Positions 33,587 through 43,198 of a stretch of 64,000 nt of DNA are shown here, in pieces. Source of the DNA: Cotesia glomerata. Its lineage: Eukaryota > Arthropoda > Insecta > Hymenoptera > Braconidae. Position 1 is the first letter of the stretch. Every line of letters begins with the position of its first letter. The stretch covers positions 21,476,430 through 21,540,429 of the forward strand of contig NC_058158.1 in the NCBI RefSeq assembly GCF_020080835.1, read 5' to 3'. The notes below the pieces were generated by a model. The model was not told where the DNA came from. It searched no databases and was given only the letters and a program-made list of their open reading frames with translations. Position numbers and translations under genes: made by a program.

Positions 33587-35397
33587 TAATCAACTTAAAA
33601 CTACAGCCTAACTGTCGGCTGACTAAATCCAAAATTCACTCTGCACAAAGAGCGCAATGTGAAAGAGGTCGTTTATAGCCTAACTGGCGGCTATCCAGAG
33701 CCAAATCACCTACACTTAACCACTTACTTTAATTACTCTGCACAAAGACAACAGTGTGACAGAGTTCGTCTAGCCTACCAATTGCTAACCAGAACTAAAC
33801 TTGACTAACTAAACTTATAACTATCCACAAAACACCTCGTACAAAGAAATCAGTGTACGAGGGCTTATCAACAACACCCAGCTACAGAAGCAACAGCCTA
33901 GTGACTGCAACGTAAGCCAAGAAGCCTCTGCAGCTCACACGCATACCCTTTAAGTACCTAGCCAACGAAACACTTCGCACAGAGAACGCAATGTACGAGG
34001 GAACGCTGTTAACACACACACTCATAACCCACGCGTCTTCACACACACACTGAATTTACTTTTATTATTATTTATAAAAATTATAAAAGTTATAACAAAA
34101 TTTAATTCCAAAAATTATTACATTAAATTTTTACTTAAATATTTCAGTCATTAGCTAGCAATGAAATTATAAAATATTTTCACGACTAATAATTTTAATT
34201 CCCAAAAATCCGAACTAAAAACCGACGCATAAACTTATTCAAATCAACTTGCAATTTTAATACTCAACATTAAAATAAATTTTTAAAAATATTCGATATA
34301 AATTTAACTAAATATTCCCGGACTTAATATCCACGCTGGTAAATAAATTCTAAGAATTTTATTAATGATGAAATTAAAGTATTAAAAATAAATTTCAGAA
34401 TTTAAGTTCAATATATATATAAAAATAAACCACGTGGAATTTTCCGATTAAATAGTTAATTATTAAATAATTTATTCCATTATAAAAATAAATTAACGAA
34501 AAATTATCCACGGGTAAATCAGTCTTAAATGCGACAAAGTTCAGTAAATCAGTTCTCAATATAATGTTAAATATTTATTTCCTTGTAATAAATAATATTA
34601 ATTAATAATAATTCAATTCTTCTTAATAAATTATCGAGTAAAATAATCGCCAGGAATTTGCGCGCTCAAAATGGACGCCAATTATTCGTTAGTGCGTAAT
34701 AACTTTGACCTTGGGTACGAGTTAACTGCGTTGTACAATTCGACCGACGCTTAACTGATCCGTGAGAAGACAAAGGAAATTTCTCGAAGAATTTATTATT
34801 CGGTTTTTAATTTATTAAATGAATAAATAAAATATTTGCAACTAAACCGATTTTTCAGATGTTCAAAATTATTTGTAATTAATCGAGTAAATTAATAAAA
34901 TAAATTCTCACGACAGTTAATACCACAAGGTCCTTGAGCAGTCCTCGGGTAAAAATCCCCTTGAGGGACGCTCAACACCAACTAACAAATGAAAACAATT
35001 GCGATTAAATAATTATTGAATTATTAAGAATTAACTAATTGATTGATAATTAATCAGGAGAGAAGTTAACCGAGTATAAGCCCCGCGGTCCACTCCTAGC
35101 CCACAGAGTAATTATTGATACCTTGTTAAATATACGACGATCTAACTCACTACTGGAGATTGAAGTCCTAGATGTTGTTGGCTTCTTACGTCTGGTAACT
35201 ACTCCGGGGATCGGTCTCTCTCGATTACTGTGGCACACTGTCTGGCGGTTACACTACTTCTTCCTGATGCATTGCACGGCTCCTTTATAATGACCCCCAA
35301 CTACCTCCTCCTACTCTCTTTTTAGGCCCGAAGATCGAGACGCGTCAGTGCTGCGTCGAACAGTTATCGATCTCTGGCGACTTATCGATTCAGGGTA
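33585..35397. other. Element X, right internal part
   Basis: No gene. 33640-34000 has four degenerate units resembling CTCGTACAAAGAAATCAGTG followed by its partial inverse, each a weak hairpin. 34050-34900 is very AT-rich. 34850-35397 matches the X fragment at 3939-4503 in inverse orientation. Confidence 0.55.
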
Positions 35398-36358
35398 CCC
35401 GGGAAAAAATGATCAGGACTGATCAGACCTGTTCATATCTGATCAGGCCTGAAATCCGACCTGATCAGGCCTGTTCATGTATGATCAGGCCTGAAATTAG
35501 GCCTGAACCGTTAAATATGCTCAGACCTGATCAGACCTGTCCATGCCTGTTCATGTCTGTTCATGTCTGAAGTGTTAAATACGCTCAGACCTGATCATGC
35601 CTGCTCATGTCTGTTCATGCCTGTTCATGTCTGAAGTATTAAATACGCTCAGACCTGATCAGACCTGTCCATGTCTAATCATGTCTGATCTAGCCTAAAA
35701 TAGATAAGGATTAAAACTCCATATATCAGCTGACAAGAACTGTTCATGCATGATTTGCCCTCTTAAATGATATTTTAAGTCTGGAAGAAAAATTTTATCG
35801 AACTATAGACTGCAGTTCTATTTTTAAAATTAATTTGTTCCGTATGACGTATCAGTTTCTATCCCCTTATAAATTTTAAATGTACAACTTTCATCTAAAA
35901 TTTCGGCTTATATAAGCATGAACTTTTTAATTTTCCATGCCAAAACGATGATTTTTAACGATGAATTTTGACGCAGTGACATAAAATTTTTTACTGTGTT
36001 CTATCGAATACGCGAAAAATAAGATTATTTATTAAAAGTTTGAGTTGGATACTGTGAAAATACCAAAATATATCAGTTGATATCGATAGGCGATAAGTCC
36101 TTTCAAGGTGTCTGTTATTATTTTAAGCTACCGCCTTGGTCCATTGCAGTAGTGTCAAAAGCTGCTAAATTGTAGAACACAAATAATTTTTCATTTTCTA
36201 TACGTTTTAATTAAAAAAAACTTCAATTTTAAAAGAAAACAATAAAATTATAATTGCGGAATAAACCTTGAAGAAATTTTTTTTTTACTTTACAGAGAAC
36301 CATATGTTAATGGATCGAAAAAAATACATAGCCGTCCCAAATAAATCACTATAATATA

Positions 36359-36549
36359 CACAGTAAAACATTTTGCGTCATTGCGTCAAAAAATTTTGTG
36401 TTAAAAATTTTTGTGTTAAATATTTAACACTTTTATGTGTAAATTTAACATTTATTTTGTTAAATTAACACAAAAACGTGTTAAATATTTAACATAAAAA
36501 TTTTTATCACGAAATTTTTTGACGCAATGACGCAAAATTTTTTACTGTG
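36359..36549. mobile_element. 191-bp foldback MITE
   Basis: An almost perfect palindrome. Ends are CACAGTAAAACATTTTGCG and its inverse, flanked by TA (36357-36358 and 36550-36551), with GTGTTAAATATTTAACAC-like words in the centre. A stray end of the same family lies at about 35968-36000. Confidence 0.85.
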
Positions 36550-36664
36550 TATAATTAATTATTAATAATTAATAAATTAAGTACAGAACCCCGTTAACTA
36601 TAAGGATAAGTCATGTATAAAATTTAAATTACTTAAAGTAGTTTGAAAGGTACATTAGAGATAA

Positions 36665-36760
36665 GATGAGTCATTGGGTCAACAGGTAAAGTATCAGTCT
36701 GAAGAGCGCAACGTACATGGTTCGAATCTCCGTCGGCACCAATTTTTTTTTTTTTTTTAT
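36665..36760 (+). repeat. tRNA-like segment with oligo-T end
   Basis: GGGTCAACAGGTAAAG is A-box-like. GGTTCGAATCTCC is a good B box about 45 bases later, followed by CGGCACCA and a T16 run that would terminate RNA polymerase III. The acceptor stem does not pair convincingly, so it is a tRNA relic or SINE part rather than a tRNA gene. Confidence 0.4.
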
Positions 36761-36985
36761 GGACCTGATCGAGTCAGACATGAACAGGTCTGATCAGACA
36801 TGAACATGCCTGGCCAGGTCTGATCAGACCCGGTCATTTTTCATATCTGATCAGACCTGAAGACTCATGCCTGTTCATATCTGATCAGATCTGATCATTT
36901 TTTCCCGGGTAATTTTACCCTGTTAAAAGATTACGTGGAAAATCGATAAAATAAAGAAGATAAACTTGTGTTGTATTATATCACC

Positions 36986-38726
36986 ATGGCGGAAATCTTA
37001 GATATTCAAAAACCAATCGTCTTTGATGAATCAGTTTCTCACTATGAAGTTCACTCACACTTGCCTTATACTTCATCAACATTCAATAATAGTGATGAGA
37101 TTAGAATCAGCATTCAACATCAAGATCTATATATTCTACCAAGTAAAAGTTCATTGCACATCTGTGGACGATTTGTCAAAGAAGATGATACAGCTGTATC
37201 AGAGTCTATGAAATTAGTAAACATGGCTATTTGTCATATGTTTGACGAAATACGTTATGAAATTAATGGAGTAGAAATCGATAGATGTAAAAATGTTGGT
37301 GTTACAAGTCTCATGAAAAATTATATATCTCAGAGTCCGGATAAGAGTAATATTATGGAGAACGCTGGTTGGCTAACACAAGCAGCTAGTAACTTAACTA
37401 ATGCTAACAATTATTTTGATATATCTATACTGCTAAGTTTTGTACTTGGATTTGCTGAAGATTACAATCGCATTATTATTAATGCCAAACATGAATTAAT
37501 ACTTATAAGATCAAATGCAGACACAAATGCATACATTCATGAACCTGCAAATGCTCAAGATGTCGCTGATAGAGTAAAGATTGTTCTCAATAAAATAGAG
37601 TGGAATGTTCCATACATCACAATGTTGAATAAACAGAAAATTCAAGCATTGAATTTCATCGCCAATGATCCAACGATTCCAATGAGCTTACGCACATGGC
37701 AACTGTACGAATACCCAGTGCTACCAAAGACGACCAAACACGTGTGGCCTATCAAGACTTCTACTCAGCTGGAGAAACTACGATATGTGGTTTTAGGATT
37801 TCAAACAGCTAGAAAAAATGTTTTAACGACCGATGCAAGCAAATTCGATCACTGTAATATTAGAGATGTTAAACTATTTTTAACTCTCAAAGTTATCCGT
37901 ATGACAATTTAAATCTTAATATTACTCGGAATCAGTATGCTTTAATATATGATATGTATACAAATTTTCAAACTTCATATCATAATAAAGATTCAGAACC
38001 TTTATTGACAAAAGCTAAATTTTTACAAGAAGCTCTACTCTACATTATCGACTGTTCAAAGCAGAATGAGTCAATTAAGTCAGGACTTGTTGACATACGC
38101 AGAAAAAAAGATTTCTTGACTGGAGAATAAAATTCTTGGCTCAAGTGAATTTTCGGGTGCCCAAAGAAAGACCGAAGTTGTCTTGGCCGAAGTAAAAATT
38201 TTTCTTGAAATTTTATTCTTGGTGGAAGTAACTTTTCTTAATTCAAATTATCATAAATACTTGATACAATAAATTTTTATTTTGGATCAAGATTTTTAGA
38301 TACTTTAAGGAAGCAGCGCCACCTACTTCAGCTGAGAAAAAAATTTTCTCATCTTGAAGGCAAAAAAATTTACTTCTGTCAAGAACTTAATTTTTTGGAG
38401 CAAGAGAGAAATTTTCTCAAAACAAGAAAATTTTCTTGATTTAAATAAATTTTCTTGGATCAAGATACGTTTTTATTGAAGCAAGAGAATTAATTTTGTT
38501 GAAATAAGTGAAATTTCTTGTGTCAAAAAAAATTTTTTTGTCGCCCAAGAAAATAATTAGCAAGAAAAATATTTTTTTGGTTTAAGTGAACCATTCTTTC
38601 TGTGTACGAATTGAATTTGAATCAGAAAATCTGCTTCCAGATTAAAAAACTGCATACTGTCTAATATTACACGATAGTATTATTGAATATAATCCAATAA
38701 GTAGTACTGTAAGAAAAATAACATAA
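36986..38726 (+). pseudogene. Polinton major capsid protein (hexon-like), broken
   Basis: The start MAEILDIQKP at 36986 is preferred over the track start at 36968 because the second copy aligns from that point. About 300 residues are open. Landmarks are LPSKSSLHICGRF, FDEIRYEINGVEIDR and FVLGFAEDYNRIIINAKHEL. These match the copy at 52207-53450 and the double-jelly-roll major capsid family of Polintons. A frame change occurs near 37890 and a 505-bp MITE interrupts the C-terminal region at 38100. The last residues (IIEYNPISSTV) follow the MITE and end at 38726. It would build the icosahedral shell. Confidence 0.8.
38100..38604. mobile_element. 505-bp non-coding insertion in the major capsid gene
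   Basis: Flanked by TACG on both sides (38096-38099 and 38605-38608). Ends are CAGAAAAAAAGATTTC and, inverted, CACAGAAAGAATGG. The interior repeats TTCTTGGATCAAGAAAATTTT-like words. The capsid reading stops on its left and resumes on its right. Confidence 0.75.
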
Positions 38727-38845
38727 AATTGTAATGGAAAAGGAAATACAACAATAAAAAAACGAATGAAAATTATTTAATGTTTTATTTATTTATTTAT
38801 ATCATTTCACTTTACATTAGTATTATTTATTCTAAGTAAGTCTTT

Positions 38846-39660
38846 TTACAAATTATTTTTTCCTTCTACATAACAATTTTTCCGAATTGGATAAAGCCAG
38901 AGACCACAAACATCTTCGTCGAGTTTTTCTTCTTCTATTGGATGTTGTTCCTTGCAGCATTGATAGTCTTTAATTAATTTATTTCTTTGTAGATGGTCTG
39001 GTAATTTACCCCAAATATCTCTTATTTGATCTGGAGTGACTCTGAGGAGAAACTTTTCATCCAGACATGCAATATCCATGGCATGCATCTTAGATAAATA
39101 TGTGAGGTTATAGAAAACTTCCACAGATTTTTCATATGAAGCTTCAGTACCCCAAAATTCAATGATCCATCGTTGAAGTCGTTCAGCAGTTTCATAAGCG
39201 CAAGCATAAGTTGATGTCATCGCATGATAATTGCGATTTTCACAGCGAAAAGTTTGATAAGACTTGATGGCGTTAATAGTGTGAAAACGCATATTTGCTA
39301 TGTTTATTATTGGTATAGTTGCATCTATCATTATCATACTGAGCCATCTTGCTTTCTCAGTTCCATTTGTGTATATAATACGTGCATTTATTGTTAAATC
39401 TTTGATGATTTCTTTTCTTCAGTGATATGATGTTTTACCAGCATCCCAAGGTATTCCATGATTAGAACTATTGTAATCGATGTCTTCTACAACCTTTCTT
39501 CGTTGAAATTATCTGATGGTGGTTCAAACATGAAATATCTGCATTCATTAGTTTCTTTCGTGAAAACACTCCTAGAAACATTGATTGCACAGAGTTCTTT
39601 TACTGTATACTCCCCATTAGCTCGTTCGAACCCAGTTGCTTTAATTATTATCTCCATTTT
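38846..39660 (-). pseudogene. Polinton-associated 'DVQGF/ATGF' family protein, broken
   Basis: The frame starting at ATG 39660 reads MEIIIKATGFERANGEYTVK and is stopped by TAG near 39490. Further pieces follow in other frames, including an NHGIPWDAG block near 39455 and the open 163-residue tail 39337-38846 (with WGTEASYEKSVEVFYNLTYL). The N-terminus matches the second-copy protein at 50628-50820. Similar proteins are known to me from insect genomes next to mobile elements; a nuclease-like fold has crossed my mind but I cannot support it. Convergent with the major capsid gene. Confidence 0.5.
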
Positions 39661-39662
39661 AC

Positions 39663-40082
39663 TCACTTTTTAGTCATACGCTTCTTCAGTGTTGCTAATT
39701 TTATAATGTTCGTAATAACTTGAGCAAATTCACGAGCTTGATTAATAAAGATGCTTGCAGTTGAATAAATAGTGAGGAATTCGAAATAGACTGGATGTTC
39801 TAAGTTGTTGGCAGCATTAATTCTATAGTCTGGATAGACTAAATCGTTGATAGCATCATATGCACAACTGCGAGATTTGAGAAAATTTTTTTCATCATTT
39901 CTCAAATGTTTAAGTAATTCAATAAGCTCATCAAGTGTGTCTATAAGTTGAAGTGTGCTAGGACAGACAGTTAGGTCTCTAAGAACATTTAACAAGTCGT
40001 GGTTTTCAATAAGAAATTCTATACCAAACACTTTGAAAAACTGATCCACAAATATAGTATCACCCGTTGAACTACTGGGCAC
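39663..40082 (-). CDS. Helical hypothetical protein (139 aa), Polinton-associated
   Basis: Intact frame with mostly helical, leucine-rich sequence (LQLIDTLDELIELLKHLRND) and a basic end (LKKRMTKK). Its stop lies two bases before the ATG of the next gene on the same strand, so the two are a tight pair. I do not recognise the family. The track start lies close to SSTGDTIFVDQFF; an earlier start is not available in frame. Confidence 0.5.
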   Translation of the reverse strand: MPSSSTGDTIFVDQFFKVFGIEFLIENHDLLNVLRDLTVCPSTLQLIDTLDELIELLKHLRNDEKNFLKSRSCAYDAINDLVYPDYRINAANNLEHPVYFEFLTIYSTASIFINQAREFAQVITNIIKLATLKKRMTKK

Positions 40083-41280
40083 GAGGAAAAAATTTTTAGA
40101 ACTGTGGATATGCAGTGAGTATTGTAGAGTCTTATAGCTGAATCCCCACCAAAAAATTGGTGGAAAACGGGGGTAATGTTATCGAAAATTGCTAAACAAT
40201 AAGATTCTTGGAATAAAAATTAACAAAAATTAAAATTCTTAGAAAAAAGTATACATTTTATGTCAAAAATCAGTTAAATATGTCAAAGCAACAATACATA
40301 CCACATGTTTCAAGAAAATTTGGTAATCAATCAATAACAAATGTCAATTTCCACATATTCGCTGTCAATCATAACAAAAAACGAAGTTTCCCACCACACC
40401 CACTCAACCCCCTACGCCATCGCACATTCAAACAGTCACCCCGATCCTCAATGTTTTCCCACCACAACTGCAGAAGGCCCATCTCACAACCCCAACCCCT
40501 CCACTTACCCATCGGTAAGCAGACCCCAAAATACAGCCGTCGATATTTACGACCTCTCCCCCCCCCCCCAACGTCGATAATAAAGAAAGGGGCGCAACCA
40601 ACAAAATCACCCATCGACACGGAAGAGCGCAAGTACGAATACCGGCGATAAGGAAGATCCCCGACATATTCAAAACCTAGTAACGGTATTACAGATTCCT
40701 GTTTTGGTTCCAGGATCCCCTTGTTTAACTACTGTAATGAATTCATAATTCCGTGAAACTTTTTAAAATTTATATCATTAAACTCGGATCATGATTTTCT
40801 TACAGTAAATGAAATAAAGAAGAAAAAAATTTGATATATGAGTAATTTTTTTTTAGCTTTATGAAAATGTTAGCGCATCAGAATAATTTTTAGGACAGTA
40901 ATAAATTAATTTGTATCAGTTTAATACTTGAATAATCAAAATTTTATACATTTAGAAGTTTACATCTGAATAAGTTTAGAACGGCTGTCTTTATGATAAA
41001 AGTCAAAGAGATCTTTTTTGTAGAGCGTTAAATTCTCTACCAGAATATGCTATGGACATATTTATATGAGGTGCGTATGCCGAGCTAGAAAAATAAACAA
41101 AAAAAAGAATTTTTTTTCCTATGTTATATGAATGGGAAATGAAAAATTAGGGACAGACACCTCTAGATATTAATCTTAAGAGCTTCGCTTTGAACAGGCT
41201 TCTGTTCTCACCTTCATGCAAGTTTTCAGCATGTTTTTTCGTAGAAAAACAAATTCACCTAAAATTGACACACCCTAATT
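40083..41280. other. Spacer with a C-rich, strand-asymmetric island
   Basis: 40375-40600 is unusually rich in C on the plus strand (many CCCC and CACCACACCC words, a C11 run) against an AT-rich background. Two overlapping frames (40280-40651, 40341-40580) run through it but have low-complexity proline/histidine/serine content and no motif. The rest holds nothing recognisable. Confidence 0.4.
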
Positions 41281-41282
41281 CA

Positions 41283-41334
<52 letters not shown>
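41281..41334. repeat. (CA)n tract at the 5' end of LINE copy 2
   Basis: About 27 CA units directly before CTCGGGGCAGAAGAG, the LINE 5' end, which also starts copy 3. Confidence 0.95.
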
Positions 41335-41337
<3 letters not shown>

Positions 41338-41877
41338 GGGGCAGAAGAGATACTGCTACCGGGCGCGTCTCCCTGAGCAGATGGGAGAACGCTCGCTGTC
41401 CTTGGATGACACTTAATCTATTAGTTGATGAGGTACAGCGGGTAGGAGCCAAGCAAAATAACCAAACAAAATCAGCTCCCGTGGACAAAACTCCCCTTTA
41501 ATGGGTTGGTCACACTAACTGACCTAGCAAGACGATTGGTTCCTGCTGTAACTCACTGGGAGTGTCCGGAACCTGTATCGTAGTTTCCGACGATGCAGGC
41601 CACGGCTGATGTGAGCTTGCTCTGCCGAGGTGAAAGTTGCAGCAGTGGATCAGGAGCCAGCCACTTCGGGTCTTGATCAGGAAGTACGCAGTGAGTGTTA
41701 GAGATCGGAATCTTCACCGCTCCGAGCGAGTCTAGTCCGTCCGTGTATTCCGGGACTAGCTAAGTGTCGGCTAGGCCTCAGGGAACTGGGGTAGGAGTAC
41801 TATCTCTGAGGGTACACCCGTTCCTAGTTGTAGCAACCTGCTCCACTCCGTACGATGCGCTGGTAAATCAAAAAAGT

Positions 41878-43198
41878 ATGAGTAACTTACAGGAAACAAA
41901 CAAGAATAGAAACGGGCTTCATGCTCAACAAGCAGCGATTGAAGCAAGCGCTGACATGAAGAGAACGCAAGCGTTGGAGCGCCTTGAGAAGCTGACCATT
42001 GAGCTGCAAGAGTTTGTCCAAACTAAGGTCAATATCCACAAGGAGATAAAGACCAAGACAACCGGTGTAGTCAATGCTCTTGGAAGATTCAAGAAACTGG
42101 ACGAGGAATGGCAGTCATCACGACGCCGCATTGAAACTGAAACTGAGACGGAAGAAGCAATGGACACTGGAGCCAACGGTGACGGTGAATCTGCTGCTGA
42201 GGACAAGGGTGAAACTGACACAAGGTCTGGAAAGAGAAAGGACCGAGATTCGCCAGAGCCAACCGACAAAGTCACAAAGAAGAAGGACTTGAAAAAAAGC
42301 CCTCCCCAACAACTGGCAGGGCAGGGCGACGAACCCAAGAAGGCGACTGACTGGGAAAAAGTACAGTTTAAGAAAGAGAAGAGAAGGCTAGCTAGAGAGC
42401 AACTCTCAAAACAGCCGCCGAAGGAGCCCAGGCCAGAGCCTAAGCGGAAAAAACCACGCAAATGGATCAGACCCGACGCACTGATCATCCGCCCGGCCGA
42501 GAAAACAAAGTATGCCGAGATTCCGCGTCGTATAAAGCAGGACGTCCCAGATGAGCAGGTTCGTTCAACGGTAGATAAGATCAACAAGACCAGAAGTGGT
42601 GACTTGTTGATTACGATTTAAAGCAAGAGCACTGACCAAGACCAAGCCCTCCAAAAGACGATCGCAGACATCCTTAAGGAAGAGGCCAAAGTGCGAAGGA
42701 CCACAGGATACCATCGAGATCCGAGATGTCGATGACGACACGACGAAAGAGCACATTCAGACTGCCCTGAAAACGAAAACCGGAGAAACTTGCGAAATAC
42801 TACTAGTGGCTATCAAGATCCGTAAGGCCTACAGAGGTACGCAAACGGCTACAGTGACACTACCAGCAGCTGGAGCACAACAGCTACTGGAAGGAAGCGG
42901 CAAAATAAGGATTGGCTGGGTCAATTGCCGAATAAGAGCAACTAGAAGACCAGTCCAATGCTTTAAATGCTGGCACTTCGGACATGTTGGGTCCCAATGT
43001 AAAAGCCAAGTAGATCGGTCTAAACTCTGCATCAGATGTGGACAAGAAGGGCACCGTATCTCTGACTGTAAAAATCCTGCCAAGTGTGCAATATGTGCTG
43101 AGCAGCAAGGAGCAAAGGACGTCGCTCACCATGCCGGCACCCACAGGTGCCCGGTATTTCAGGAGGCGCTCCAGAAGTTGACGAACAAACAACCATAA
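41878..43198 (+). pseudogene. LINE copy 2, ORF1 (gag-like)
   Basis: I place the start at 41878 (MSNLQETNKN), just after the part conserved in copy 3. The N-terminal third is charged and helical. A lysine/arginine-rich stretch follows (PEPKRKKPRKW). The C-terminus has CFKCWHFGHVGSQC and CIRCGQEGHRISDC knuckles and a third Cys/His cluster. The frame ends at a TAA at 42619-42621, and a further frame change near 42705 leads into the knuckle frame 42806-43198. The protein would coat element RNA. Confidence 0.82.

Larger units (their letters stand above)
35398..36909. mobile_element. 1.5-kb TIR element with GATCAG subterminal repeats, TA target
   Basis: Both ends read CCCGGGAAAAAATGATCAG inward, flanked by TA (35396-35397 and 36910-36911). 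Removing it restores the X-type sequence CAGGGTAATTTTACCCTG, almost identical to the intact CAGGGTAAAATTACCCTG at 3939. The subterminal regions (35412-35700 and 36764-36900) are packed with CTGATCAG, CTGTTCATG and CAGGCCTGA words. No transposase is encoded, so it is non-autonomous. Confidence 0.85.
29873..36926. mobile_element. Unclassified element X, 7.05 kb including nested insertions
   Basis: It is flanked by AAGATT on both sides (29867-29872 and 36927-36932), a likely 6-bp target duplication. The empty site is visible in the other Polinton copy. Ends read GTAACGGATTTTTATACCG and, inverted, TTAACAGGGTAAAATTACC, each with a short palindrome. Once the LINE (30167-33554) and the TIR element (35398-36909) are removed, about 2.1 kb of non-coding sequence remains, so X is non-autonomous. 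Its class is not established. Confidence 0.7.

Noticed and set aside
36665..36760. Functional tRNA gene
   Set aside because: B box and T-run are good but the acceptor and T stems do not pair.
41190..41501. Open frame with a threonine-histidine run through (CA)n
   Set aside because: The frame is an artefact of the microsatellite; the LINE 5' end starts inside it.
41925..42587. 220-residue minus-strand frame rich in Ser and Phe
   Set aside because: It is the antisense shadow of LINE ORF1.
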